Shown here one piece after another: positions 46,075 through 53,860 of a stretch of 64,000 bases of DNA. A program made the translations under genes and the position numbers. The stretch spans positions 124,001 to 188,000 of the forward strand of contig NZ_LOJJ01000001.1 in assembly GCF_001595985.1 (NCBI RefSeq), in the 5' to 3' direction. The notes under the pieces are model-generated. The model was not told the DNA's origin. It saw nothing but the letters and a program-made list of their open reading frames with translations, and did no database searches. Each line of letters begins with the position of its first letter. Position 1 is the stretch's first letter. Origin of the DNA: Polynucleobacter sinensis. GTDB taxonomy: Bacteria > Pseudomonadota > Gammaproteobacteria > Burkholderiales > Burkholderiaceae.

Positions 46075-47504
46075 TGACTTGGCCACTCTGATTCGAATTC
46101 TTGAAAACTCTTTATATTTTTTCTTTGTTTTGCTCCAAAACCTTTTTTAGAAAACATAAGAATCAAATCGCTTTTTAAACTTCCCTTTCTATTGTCCTGA
46201 ACTACCGATCCAGCCGAATAATAGGCGGGCAAAACCCCAAGGTAATCAAAATAATTTTGGGCAGCCTCGATTGCTTTCCACTCATCTTTTTTTGTAGAGT
46301 TAAATATCAATACAAAATAGCCATCATCAGCCAACTTATTCTTAGCTGCCTCATAAAAACGCAGCATCCGAGATTCATATTCTCTCGAAATCTGTTCCCT
46401 GCCCTTAGCATTCGTTTTAATAATCTCTTTCTCATAATCTACTGAGACATGCAAAATTGAATTCCATAAATCGCTTAATTCAAGATAAGGTATTCGATCC
46501 CCATGTGGCGGGTCAGTAAGAATAAGTTTTATTGACCCTGGCGGAAGCCCATTCATTTGGGTAATTGCATCGTTCAATTCAACAGAGCATTTTGACTTCT
46601 GATTGAGAACGGATTGCACATCTCCGATTCCTATATTGCTGATATCTTTGATCTCGTGAAGTGACTTAATGAGCTTATTAGCCTTATTTTCAAAACAATT
46701 CCAGACATTAATCTCAAAATGAAGTTTAGGTTTCCAGAACCCGATTACCCAGCTTCCAACTTGATAGCTTTTGCCAGGTCCGCCATTGATTGTAAAAACC
46801 ATTTTAGACATTTGGCCAATAGAGCTGGTCAATAAGAGATATAGCGCTCTTTTTATATGATCGTCATATTTGGCAAATGATGAAAGTAAAAGATCTATAT
46901 TTTTAAGCGCCCTACCTGTAAAGATGTCATTTAAATTCATCCCCTTCTTTACATTAATTCTGGAATTTTCCTGAAGATTTAGAGGTCTTAATTGTTTCGA
47001 GCAATATGTCGAATGATTTTCAAAAACTTTTCGGTCAAAGTCAGTCGGAGCCCTCTTAATGTTTTTATTGGGGCCTTTGTGGCGCTCCCTAACCTCAATT
47101 AAATTATCTTGATCCCAGATGTAGTGAGTTGCAACGCCACCTGACTCGGTTTGATAAGTTTCGCAAATCTGAGGATATACGTTTTGTTTTATTTCTTCGA
47201 TGGCCGTAGTCAATTTATTTGCACTCGGCGTCATTACCATTAGCCTTGTCAATTCGATTGCAGCGGGATTCAGATCTGAAGCTATTACCCTTCTTCCCAA
47301 CAACAAAGCTTCTCTTACTAGAACACCAGACCCCACAAATGGGTCAACAACTATGTCATCCTCATTAGTTAATTTTTCAATAAGAGTTGAATAAAGTTCA
47401 GCTGGTTTTTTTCCCCAATACTTATGAAATCCATAGAGGCCATCATAGCTTTTGGGATTATTAATACCTTTTTTATCTTCTAAATCAAACAGTTCTTTTT
47501 GCAT
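46035..47504 (-). CDS. DNA methyltransferase (alpha-type order, DPPH catalytic motif)
   Basis: The 489-residue protein starts near HKYWGKKPAELYSTLIEKL, followed by motif I VDPFVGSGVLVREALLLGRR and ASDLNPAAIEL. A long central region (about 110-310) may be the target recognition domain, and then comes the catalytic motif LTDPPHGDRIPYLELSD (DPPH in place of DPPY). The C-terminus (YYSAGSVVQDNRKGSLKSDL) matches adenine- or cytosine-N4-specific methylases. Convergent with the putative nuclease, it should protect the host sites. Target sequence unknown. Confidence 0.86.
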   Translation of the reverse strand: MQKELFDLEDKKGINNPKSYDGLYGFHKYWGKKPAELYSTLIEKLTNEDDIVVDPFVGSGVLVREALLLGRRVIASDLNPAAIELTRLMVMTPSANKLTTAIEEIKQNVYPQICETYQTESGGVATHYIWDQDNLIEVRERHKGPNKNIKRAPTDFDRKVFENHSTYCSKQLRPLNLQENSRINVKKGMNLNDIFTGRALKNIDLLLSSFAKYDDHIKRALYLLLTSSIGQMSKMVFTINGGPGKSYQVGSWVIGFWKPKLHFEINVWNCFENKANKLIKSLHEIKDISNIGIGDVQSVLNQKSKCSVELNDAITQMNGLPPGSIKLILTDPPHGDRIPYLELSDLWNSILHVSVDYEKEIIKTNAKGREQISREYESRMLRFYEAAKNKLADDGYFVLIFNSTKKDEWKAIEAAQNYFDYLGVLPAYYSAGSVVQDNRKGSLKSDLILMFSKKGFGAKQRKNIKSFQEFESEWPSHYSDNNTEVDIVE

Positions 47505-47677
47505 TGTTTCATTGTAGTGTTCTAAGAAATTTTCTACGACCTTTCAATGGGCCAGCATTTCACATAAACCTTGCCACTCAAAATTTAGCCGGGTAATTAT
47601 TAACTTATCTTATAGCTCATTCTATGAGCCTATGAGCCTCTAAACTCGATTTATACATTCAAACCAAGAGATTAGCC

Positions 47678-47992
47678 ATGAAATATCTACTTACCCTCTT
47701 TTTGCTTGCTCAAGCTGCCCTATATGCACAAAAGAGCTTTGCTCAGGTCACCAATTTAGACAATTCGCCCTACAACATGCAAAACAGCCAATACAACATG
47801 GAAAACTCTCCTTACAACATGCGCAATAGTCCATACAACATGGACAACAGCGCATATAACGCCAGTGCCAAGAATGGGGTTTATGACAATACGGGCAACA
47901 GGATTGGCTATGAAGTTAAAGCCCCAAGTGGCGTCACTAACTACTTTGACAATTCAGGCAATCGAATTGGCTACACGCCTGCAAAGAAGTAG
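47678..47992 (+). CDS. Secreted NSPYNM-repeat protein
   Basis: A 104-residue protein with a signal peptide (MKYLLTLFLLAQAALYAQKS, cleavage near SFAQ). The mature part has five tandem heptads of the form N-S-P-Y-N-M-x, then two copies of a (D)N-(T/S)-G-N-R-I-G-Y motif. I recall Asn/Tyr-rich repeats of this type in secreted proteins of other gammaproteobacteria and betaproteobacteria; function unknown. Possibly a cell-surface or matrix protein. Confidence 0.82.
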   Translation: MKYLLTLFLLAQAALYAQKSFAQVTNLDNSPYNMQNSQYNMENSPYNMRNSPYNMDNSAYNASAKNGVYDNTGNRIGYEVKAPSGVTNYFDNSGNRIGYTPAKK

Positions 47993-47996
47993 TCTC

Positions 47997-48245
47997 ATGC
48001 TTTCAAGTGCAATCATTATTAGCCTCATCCTCCCTTTGCAAATCTCTTATAAAAATCCAAGATTTGAGCTTTTCATTGTTCAGGCAACGATTGATGCTGC
48101 CGTAATTGCAGGCATTCCTTCTTCTAGGTCGGCAAAGAAATATGCCTTAGAAGCCCAAAAACCTGATTACCTAATGACAGAGGCTCATCTTGCTTCTGAA
48201 CCTGTTAGCTGGCGAAGGTTGTACTTTAGAAAGTTCTTTTCTTAA
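47997..48245 (+). CDS. Small hypothetical protein with N-terminal membrane helix
   Basis: ATG 47997, 4 bp after the NSPYNM gene stop, opens an 82-residue frame: a hydrophobic segment (SSAIIISLILPLQISY), then a soluble, basic C-terminus. A longer frame to 47865 would overlap the repeat gene in another phase. Probably co-transcribed with the repeat protein. Unknown role. Confidence 0.55.
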   Translation: MLSSAIIISLILPLQISYKNPRFELFIVQATIDAAVIAGIPSSRSAKKYALEAQKPDYLMTEAHLASEPVSWRRLYFRKFFS

Positions 48246-48306
48246 TAGGCTCATTTTTTGAGCTAGTACAGTAACATTCAAGCATCAAAGCCAATAGAAA
48301 GCCATC

Positions 48307-49275
48307 ATGGGTGACGTAGAGCGACTACACAAAATTAAGTACATGATTCAAGCACGTCAATGTGTCCCACTTAATGACTTTCTAGATGAATTAGAAATCT
48401 CCAAAGCGACCTTTAAAAGAGATCTTGAATATCTAAGAAGCAGAATGAATGCCTCGATTGTTTACGACAGATTTAAAGGGGGCTACTGTTTTGACGGGCA
48501 AAGTATTGGTGAAAAGATTGAACTCCCTGGCTTATGGTTTTCCGAAAAAGAGGCAACTGCTCTTGTTCTTATGCAGCATCTTCTTTCAGGCTTAGATAAG
48601 GGCGGATTGATTGAGCCTCACATTGCGCCGCTAACCTCCATCATTGACGGCATTTTGGGTCAGAGCAATACCCCAGCTAAAGAGCTACGCAAGCGATTAA
48701 AGGTATTTGGAATGTCTGCCCGCAAGGGTTCTATTGAGAACTTCGAAGAGATTGGTAGCGCCCTACTAAAGCGCAACCGATTGCAAATCAGCTACTATGC
48801 CCGCGGCACTGATAAAACTACTGAGCGAGAAATATCACCACAACGCCTGATCTTTTATAGGGATAACTGGTATCTAGATGCTTACTGTCACCTGCGCAAA
48901 GATCTAAGAAGTTTTGCTCTTGACGGAATTAAAAAGGCAATCATCACCAACACAAAGACAGAAGAGATTTCTGAAAAACAATTGCATGAGCACTTTGCAG
49001 AAAGCTATGGAATCTTCTCAGGCAAAGCCAGTCAAAGAGCTAAGTTAAAGTTCTCACCTGAAAAGGCAAGATGGGTGAGCAGCGAAACGTGGCATGGACA
49101 GCAAGTGGGCGCTTTTGATAAAGACGGTAATTACATCTTGGAATTTGATTACAACCAAGATCCTGAGCTTGTCATGGATATATTGAAATATGGCTCAGGT
49201 GTTGAAGTTTTGGCACCAGCTGGCTTACGTAAGCGTGTTAAGGATGAGCTAACTAAGGCTTTAGATAATTACTAA
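48307..49275 (+). CDS. WYL-domain transcriptional regulator
   Basis: A 322-residue regulator with an N-terminal DeoR-type helix-turn-helix (VPLNDFLDELEISKATFKRD), then a WYL domain (LIFYRDNWYLDAYCHLRKDL, RSFALDGIKKAI) and a WCX-like C-terminus. WYL regulators often control defence genes in response to nucleic-acid or nucleotide ligands. Here it is close to the restriction-modification pair and may regulate island genes. Confidence 0.9.
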   Translation: MGDVERLHKIKYMIQARQCVPLNDFLDELEISKATFKRDLEYLRSRMNASIVYDRFKGGYCFDGQSIGEKIELPGLWFSEKEATALVLMQHLLSGLDKGGLIEPHIAPLTSIIDGILGQSNTPAKELRKRLKVFGMSARKGSIENFEEIGSALLKRNRLQISYYARGTDKTTEREISPQRLIFYRDNWYLDAYCHLRKDLRSFALDGIKKAIITNTKTEEISEKQLHEHFAESYGIFSGKASQRAKLKFSPEKARWVSSETWHGQQVGAFDKDGNYILEFDYNQDPELVMDILKYGSGVEVLAPAGLRKRVKDELTKALDNY

Positions 49276-49314
49276 ATGCCCTGTGACTAAGTACTGATGT
49301 TTTCTTCGATAGTC

Positions 49315-49644
49315 TTATCTACCACCATCAGCACTTCCGCCTTGAATGGCACCCGTCATTACATCTATACTTTTCAAAGGAACTATTTTGGTTTTACATT
49401 GCTCACACAATGTCACTAATCCCAAATTTAATGTTTTGTATTCCCATCCATTAATAAATATCGTATTGCATCTATAGCAAACAAATCTGATGTTTCTAAT
49501 TCGCACACCTTTTGTTGGTGTAAATTTAGGCACATTCGGATTTTTGGGATCTTTTGAATCTGTGAACTTCCTAGCTCTGTGCATATTTAAAAGCTCTGAA
49601 TCGGTGGGAGTTTTGGCGGTCCGCCTACTGGTTGATTGACTCAT
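49315..49644 (-). CDS. Zinc-ribbon-like small protein
   Basis: From ATG 49644 (MSQSTSRRTAKTPTDSELLN) the product has 109 residues. Two CxxC pairs (VCYRCNTIF and LCEQCKTK) make a four-cysteine zinc site in the middle. The N-terminus is basic. No family recognised; a nucleic-acid role is plausible. Confidence 0.65.
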   Translation of the reverse strand: MSQSTSRRTAKTPTDSELLNMHRARKFTDSKDPKNPNVPKFTPTKGVRIRNIRFVCYRCNTIFINGWEYKTLNLGLVTLCEQCKTKIVPLKSIDVMTGAIQGGSADGGR

Positions 49645-49751
49645 TAAATTAGCCTCAAACAAGTTTCTAAGATTAAAGTTGTTGTTTTACATAATAGGGC
49701 GCTGAATATGTCATGCTAATAGTATGCAATTTATCAAGCAAAGGGCGCTAA

Positions 49752-49952
49752 GTGAGCAAAAAACAACCATTAAATGAAGAGATTTTTCCCTTATCAGTTA
49801 AATTTAGCGCTCGTAGGGCGCTATTAAATGCTGAAGTACAAGCAAAAATTACTGATGGTACCTACAAATCAAAAATTATTATTTGTCGCTTTCCAAAAGA
49901 TTACTTGGAGAGAATAAGCCACTTATTTTCTGAGATAGAAAATAAAAAATGA
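49752..49952 (+). CDS. Small hypothetical protein (GTG start)
   Basis: GTG 49752 opens a 66-residue frame (MSKKQPLNEEIFPLSVKFSA and on). No motif recognised. It ends 8 bp before repeat unit A. Confidence 0.5.
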   Translation: MSKKQPLNEEIFPLSVKFSARRALLNAEVQAKITDGTYKSKIIICRFPKDYLERISHLFSEIENKK

Positions 49953-49960
49953 ATTCACAC

Positions 49961-50251
49961 AAGCGTCCCATAACTAGACGCCCCTGAAAATTGTTCCATT
50001 TAGAACAGACAATAGCTAATCCTCTATCTATCAAGGTTTGATGGGATGAGGGTGGAGAAGATTGCCTGGAACGATTTGCCCGGCCTGTGGAGGAGCTAAT
50101 GACTGCCAAATGGCTCGGGACAAGAAATGTTGGTGTTTTGATGTTCAAGTGGATAAGAAAAAACTTGAACAAGCACTTAAGGGCAAATCAAAAGATCAAT
50201 GCTTGTGTAGGGATTGCTTGAAGCAGTTAAGCGTCTAGTTATGGGACGCTT
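49961..50251 (+). repeat. Island repeat unit A (palindrome, operator-like site, CWC gene, inverted palindrome)
   Basis: Left palindrome 49961-49981 (AAGCGTC, CCATAACTA, GACGC), then TTGTTCCATTTAGAACAG (49991-50008), a conserved TCCTCTATCTATC block, a CWC reading frame, and the right palindrome 50229-50251, the exact inverse of the left one (loop TAGTTATGG). The unit thus has 21-bp terminal inverted repeats, each itself palindromic. Confidence 0.85.
50062..50238 (+). pseudogene. Cysteine-rich CWC protein, copy A (5' end frameshifted)
   Basis: The frame reads TICPACGGANDCQ, KKCWCFDVQVDKKK, KDQCLCRDCLKQ, the CWC cysteine pattern. The usual ATG (at 50047) is shifted out of phase by 4 extra bases relative to copy D, so only a TTG at 50062 could begin a 58-residue product. 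The stop TAG lies inside the right palindrome. Degenerate or translated at low level. Confidence 0.65.
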
Positions 50252-50537
50252 ATTCTTCTTGGGTAGTAGATGATTTCCTGCTGGCAAGGTATTTAACACC
50301 CTTAGCGCCGTAATTTTCTGTATGAATTTGATTGGGTAGCAAATGAAAGGCATCCCCAGCCAAATAGGCAGTCTTAATTCCATCAATAGTGATATCAATC
50401 TGCCCCTCAATAACCAAAGCATGAACTTCGCAAGCATGAGAATGCAAGTCCAGGAAACCGCCAACTTCCCGCTCAACTAAAACGGGAGCTGGAAATTCTT
50501 CCTTTGCTAACTTCTCTAAAAATGCTTCTGGCTTCAT
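50250..50537 (-). CDS. Small cupin protein
   Basis: From ATG 50537 (MKPEAFLEKLAKEEFPAPVL) a 95-residue single cupin: metal ligands in HSHACEVHALVIEG, and the second motif AYLAGDAFHLLPNQIHTENY. No signal peptide. Its stop codon sits at the edge of the right palindrome of unit A, as if the cassette joint had been tailored to the gene end. Confidence 0.82.
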   Translation of the reverse strand: MKPEAFLEKLAKEEFPAPVLVEREVGGFLDLHSHACEVHALVIEGQIDITIDGIKTAYLAGDAFHLLPNQIHTENYGAKGVKYLASRKSSTTQEE

Positions 50538-50600
50538 TGACTGGCTAACTATTATTTGGAAAGGGCTTATTTTAGCCAATTTGCTGCAATGCAAAAATCT

Positions 50601-50912
50601 TTATTTCAACTTAAACCAAATTCGAGCGGCTTCGTAAGGATCGTCTAAATGCTCGTCGCGAATTTCATATTCTTGGGTGATGCTGCGAATCATTTGCACA
50701 GCTAAATTATGGCGATTGTTATTAAAGTAACGATCTGCATCGTTACCCAATAACCAGTCAATTGCTTGCTCAAGACCGCCTTCTTCATTGGCTTTTTGTA
50801 ACCAGTCGCCAAGAAGAATTTTGCCCTGCTTTAGTATTTGCGCTTGAGCTTGTAATACTTGCTCATCTAAGTCACCTAGTAATACTTTCATATTAATAGG
50901 GACTTTAGACAT
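50601..50912 (-). CDS. Conserved hypothetical protein
   Basis: A 103-residue soluble helical protein (MKVLLGDLDEQVLQAQAQIL after a short N-terminus; ATG 50912 or 50891). The C-terminal LDDPYEAARIWFKLK looks conserved in style. Sits 27 bp after the phasin gene on the same strand. Not recognised. Confidence 0.62.
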   Translation of the reverse strand: MSKVPINMKVLLGDLDEQVLQAQAQILKQGKILLGDWLQKANEEGGLEQAIDWLLGNDADRYFNNNRHNLAVQMIRSITQEYEIRDEHLDDPYEAARIWFKLK

Positions 50913-50939
50913 GAGTGAATACTTACTTAATATGCTTAA

Positions 50940-51515
50940 TTACTTGGCACGAGTCTTCTTTGGAGCAGCTTTAACAGTCTCACCAAATTGACCTTGAGCT
51001 TGGCTTAATACTGACTCAAGGCTCTTTTCAAAGTTAGCAAACGTATCTGCTGCAGAGGCACGAGCTTGATCAAACTGTTGGAGTGAAGTCTCAAAGGCGG
51101 TTTTAAATGCAGATACAAAAGCTTCAGATCCAGCGGGAGCAGCCTTAGTAGCTTCTTTAACAAACTTGACTAAATCTTCACGAGCATCATCAAACGAAGC
51201 ATCAATTACATTAGCAACTTCTTGATTGCCATTGCGAATCACTTTGCTTACTTTGGCCTGATAGGCAGCTGCATACTTAGCAATTTCTTGGGCAGCTTCT
51301 GGCTGAGCCAACTTAGCAAAATCTTGTGGATCTTTAATAGCTGACAATGTGGCGCCAGCTTCTTGCGCTACTGCCAAAGCATCTTTTGCGGCAGCTTGAT
51401 TAATTTCCGCTAACTGTTGTGCGCTTTTGGCGGCAACTTCAGCTAAGTGTTTTGCATTCTCTACTGCCTTGGCTTGGGCATGAGCAATTTGCTCATTCAA
51501 TTGATTCTGAAACAT
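50940..51515 (-). CDS. Phasin, copy 2 (in island)
   Basis: A 191-residue phasin (MFQNQLNEQIAHAQAKAVEN at the start; GNQEVANVIDASFDDARED and GSEAFVSAFKTAFETSL inside), with a KTRAK tail, clearly paralogous to 27613-28170. Its presence in the cassette region implies that PHB-granule functions are carried by the island or that the island inserted around a resident gene. Confidence 0.9.
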   Translation of the reverse strand: MFQNQLNEQIAHAQAKAVENAKHLAEVAAKSAQQLAEINQAAAKDALAVAQEAGATLSAIKDPQDFAKLAQPEAAQEIAKYAAAYQAKVSKVIRNGNQEVANVIDASFDDAREDLVKFVKEATKAAPAGSEAFVSAFKTAFETSLQQFDQARASAADTFANFEKSLESVLSQAQGQFGETVKAAPKKTRAK

Positions 51516-51587
51516 GGCATTTCCTTTATTAGTAAGATAGCTGCATTTTGCTGCGATGCACCATTTTAGGAAGGCTTTATCAACAAT

Positions 51588-51614
51588 ACAAGGATTATTT
51601 GCTGCAAAGCAACA
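51588..51614 (-). promoter_or_regulatory. Conserved phasin upstream motif, copy 2
   Basis: ACAAGGATTATTTGCTGCAA and AGCAACAT repeat, with two or three changes, the block at 28232-28260; a TGCACCAT-TTTAG piece nearer the gene (51557-51569) is shared as well. Conservation in unrelated surroundings points to a functional operator, possibly PhaR-like. Confidence 0.6.
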
Positions 51615-51693
51615 TTATTAGGGTTAAATCCCAATATCTTGGGCATATAGATTCCATATTATGGAATAACTGATTAATCCATAGATAGGTAAT

Positions 51694-52341
51694 ATGCTCA
51701 GAAATACCAATCAATCACCCGTTAAATCTGGCGTGGTTTATATCGTAGATGATGATGCGGCTGTACGAGATTCATTGAGTTGGTTGCTTGAAAACAATGG
51801 TTTTAAAACTAGCTGCCATGAAAGTGCCGAACGCTTTTTAATGGCGCTTACAAACTCAGACACCTCAGTTACAGCATGCGCTTTACTGGATGTCCGACTA
51901 CCAGGGATGTCAGGAATTGAGCTTCAAGAAAAGCTCATTGAACAAGGACATCTTTTACCTGTTGCTTTTGTTTCTGGACACGGGGAGGTCAAGTTAGCCG
52001 TTCAAGCTCTCAAACAAGGCGCACATGATTTCATTCAAAAGCCATTTAAAGAAGAGGCAATTTGTGGCCTGATAAGCCAGATGCTAAACAAGGCTTATTT
52101 AAATCAACAACAAAACTCAGAAGTAAAAAAAGCGCAATCTAAGTTACAAGGATTAACTAAGCGTGAAAAAGAAGTTTTAGAGTGCGTCGTTGCGGGATGC
52201 ACCAATAAGCAAGTGGCGGAGAATTTAAATATCTCACTTAAAACTGTAGAGGCGCATCGAGCCAATGTGATGAATAAGCTGGGAGTAAATAGAGCGACAA
52301 ATTTATTAAAGCTTGCCCTTACTCATGGGCAATTGAATTAA
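51694..52341 (+). CDS. Orphan response regulator, FixJ/NarL type
   Basis: A 215-residue regulator: receiver domain with phospho-acceptor Asp in LLDVRLPGMSG, acidic pair in VYIVDDDAAV and Lys in FIQKPF; a LuxR-type HTH at 150-205 (LTKREKEVLECVVAGCTNKQ, TVEAHRANVMNKLG). No histidine kinase gene is adjacent. Divergent from the phasin, whose promoter it might sense, but that is inference. Confidence 0.92.
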   Translation: MLRNTNQSPVKSGVVYIVDDDAAVRDSLSWLLENNGFKTSCHESAERFLMALTNSDTSVTACALLDVRLPGMSGIELQEKLIEQGHLLPVAFVSGHGEVKLAVQALKQGAHDFIQKPFKEEAICGLISQMLNKAYLNQQQNSEVKKAQSKLQGLTKREKEVLECVVAGCTNKQVAENLNISLKTVEAHRANVMNKLGVNRATNLLKLALTHGQLN

Positions 52342-52364
52342 TTTAAATTCACGCATTTTCCCTT

Positions 52365-52657
52365 GGGGTCCAGTAACTAGACGCTGAATAAATTTGTTCT
52401 AAATAGAACAGACAATAATCGATCCTCTATCTATCCAACCCCGTAGAATCAGGGCATGAGAACGGAAGATATTGGAATGATTTGCCCAGCCTGTGGAAGT
52501 GCGAACAACTGCCAAATAAGTGCTGACAAGATGTGCTGGTGCTTTGATGTTCCCGTAGACAAGGCAAAGCTTGAACAGGTGATCAAAGACAAATCAAAAG
52601 ATCAATGCTTGTGTAGGGCTTGTTTGAGCAAGCTAAGCGTCCAATTACAGGACGCTT
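52365..52657 (+). repeat. Island repeat unit B
   Basis: Left palindrome 52365-52385 (GGGGTC, CAGTAACTA, GACGCT), TTGTTCTAAATAGAACAG (52394-52411), TCCTCTATCTATC, the CWC gene, and right palindrome 52635-52657 (AAGCGTCC, AATTACA, GGACGCTT). Same layout as unit A. Confidence 0.85.
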
Positions 52658-52659
52658 AA
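52456..52659 (+). CDS. Cysteine-rich CWC family protein, copy B
   Basis: A 67-residue protein: MRTEDIGMICPACGSANNCQ, then KMCWCFDVPVDK and DQCLCRACLSKLSVQLQDA. CPxC, CWC and CxCxxC are the family pattern (PF14375 as I recall); a metal-binding fold is likely, function unknown. The last eight codons are made of the right palindrome, so the repeat is part of the coding sequence. Intact in this unit. Confidence 0.85.
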   Translation: MRTEDIGMICPACGSANNCQISADKMCWCFDVPVDKAKLEQVIKDKSKDQCLCRACLSKLSVQLQDA

Positions 52660-52699
52660 GCCCACCTTTCTCATCACCCCCAAGGTTTAACAGCACTTG

Positions 52700-52728
52700 T
52701 TGCTAGATTGAATAATCCCCTATACAAT
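52700..52728 (+). promoter_or_regulatory. Promoter of the toxin-antitoxin pair
   Basis: TTGCTA (52700-52705), a 17-bp spacer, TACAAT (52723-52728). A strong AGGGGG ribosome site follows before ATG 52759. Confidence 0.65.
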
Positions 52729-52758
52729 ACTATTAATCGTGTTATTTAGGGGGTGATT

Positions 52759-53028
52759 ATGGGTGCTGTTGTAGCCAATGATTTAAAGACCAAAGGCATC
52801 AAAGCCATTGAAGACGCATTACTAGGTCAACTAGAGGCGCCTGTAACTGTGCGCGGACAAGTCAAATATGTCGTGATGGATCAGCAGCAATATCAATATC
52901 TGCGCGAATGCGAACTTGAAGCTGCTCTAGCCGAATCCAAAGCCGATTTAGCGGGTGGTCGCTTTGTTAAAGAAACCGTTGCCCAGCACATCAAGCGTCT
53001 AAAGCAAATTAATAAATCTGCCCAATGA
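52759..53028 (+). CDS. Antitoxin, Phd/YefM-like
   Basis: From ATG 52759 (MGAVVANDLKTKGIKAIEDA), an 89-residue antitoxin: N-terminal DNA-binding part including VTVRGQVKYVVMDQQQYQYL, then a helical tail for binding the toxin. ATGA overlap with the toxin gene indicates coupling. The pair is flanked by island palindromes at 52635 and 53305. Confidence 0.85.
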   Translation: MGAVVANDLKTKGIKAIEDALLGQLEAPVTVRGQVKYVVMDQQQYQYLRECELEAALAESKADLAGGRFVKETVAQHIKRLKQINKSAQ

Positions 53029-53300
53029 CCTGGCAGTTAATCTTTACTGAGCAATACAACAGGCGTGCCGCCAAGTTTTTAAAGCGTCATCCTGATGCTG
53101 AGGCTCAATACACCAAAGCTCTTGAACTACTTGAGCTTAATCCACACCATCCCTCGCTTCGTCTTCATGGCTTATCAGGAAAACTGGATGGATTGCAAAG
53201 TATTTCCATCAACTTGAAATATCGCATCGTCATTGAAATGATCATTACTGAAACTGAAATTGTTTTGATCAATGTTGGTGACCATGATGCAGTTTATTAA
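53025..53300 (+). CDS. Toxin, RelE/YafQ-like
   Basis: A 91-residue RelE-superfamily protein (MTWQLIFTEQYNRRAAKFLK, then LRLHGLSGKLDGLQSISINL, KYRIVIEM, NVGDHDAVY). Such toxins cleave mRNA on the ribosome; the YafQ-like C-terminal His-Asp region is visible. Stop lies 4 bp before the next palindrome. Confidence 0.85.
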   Translation: MTWQLIFTEQYNRRAAKFLKRHPDAEAQYTKALELLELNPHHPSLRLHGLSGKLDGLQSISINLKYRIVIEMIITETEIVLINVGDHDAVY

Positions 53301-53304
53301 TCCG

Positions 53305-53400
53305 AGCGTCCCGTAACTAGACGCTTCTGAAAATTGTCCATTTAGAGCAGACAATAACTAATCCTCTATCTAACGAGGCTTGATGAAATGGGGCTTGCAA
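53305..53400 (+). repeat. Island repeat unit C (5' part only, CWC gene lost)
   Basis: Palindrome 53305-53326 (AGCGTC, CCGTAACTA, GACGCTT), a decayed TTGTCC-N6-GAGCAG site, and AATCCTCTATCTA, then the similarity ends near the usual CWC start (GGCTTGATGAAATGGGG). The coding part is missing. Confidence 0.8.
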
Positions 53401-53417
53401 GGCGCCCATTTCGCTAA

Positions 53418-53807
53418 TCACTGGTGATATCTATATTCCTGTGTCTTACCGCCATAGCCATATGAAGCTGCTCTTACATCTTGAACATAGATATAGCTTT
53501 CCTCATGCAGGTTTCCCAAGATTCGCTCAAATCCAGCAAATGCTTCCTTGATGTATTTAGCCTTCTCATCCTTTGTGTTTGTTTCATCAGTAATTTTGAT
53601 GTCGAAGAAGAAGCTGTTTTTTCCTTGCTCACTCAACAAATGACCGCCAACAAACCATTGATCAAGCTCTACATAGTCAATAGCTATTGCTGTGACTTCC
53701 TTTTTCTTCCCCAAGATTCTGTGAGTCAGATCTAAAAGTAGCTCATTAATCCTCTTGGTTGTTTCAATAGATTTTTTACCGCTGACTTTTACATTCAAAA
53801 TTGGCAT
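53418..53807 (-). CDS. Tautomerase-family (4-OT-like) protein
   Basis: A 129-residue protein opening MPILNVKVSGKKSIETTKRI; Pro1 after Met removal is the catalytic base of tautomerases. A basic helix and IAIDYVELDQWFVGG follow. The ligand is unknown. Downstream of a MarR gene on the same strand, with a MarR-type box in its own promoter. Confidence 0.82.
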   Translation of the reverse strand: MPILNVKVSGKKSIETTKRINELLLDLTHRILGKKKEVTAIAIDYVELDQWFVGGHLLSEQGKNSFFFDIKITDETNTKDEKAKYIKEAFAGFERILGNLHEESYIYVQDVRAASYGYGGKTQEYRYHQ

Positions 53808-53821
53808 CTCATTCTCCTAAT

Positions 53822-53842
53822 TAGTTAGCTATACAACTATTA
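53822..53842. promoter_or_regulatory. MarR-type box upstream of the tautomerase gene
   Basis: TAGTTAGCTATACAACTA is repeated, with A/G change, at 54296 before the MarR gene. AGTT and AACT are inverted half-sites. Probable binding site of the MarR protein encoded between the two boxes. Confidence 0.65.
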
Positions 53843-53860
53843 ATACAAAAAATAGAGGGG

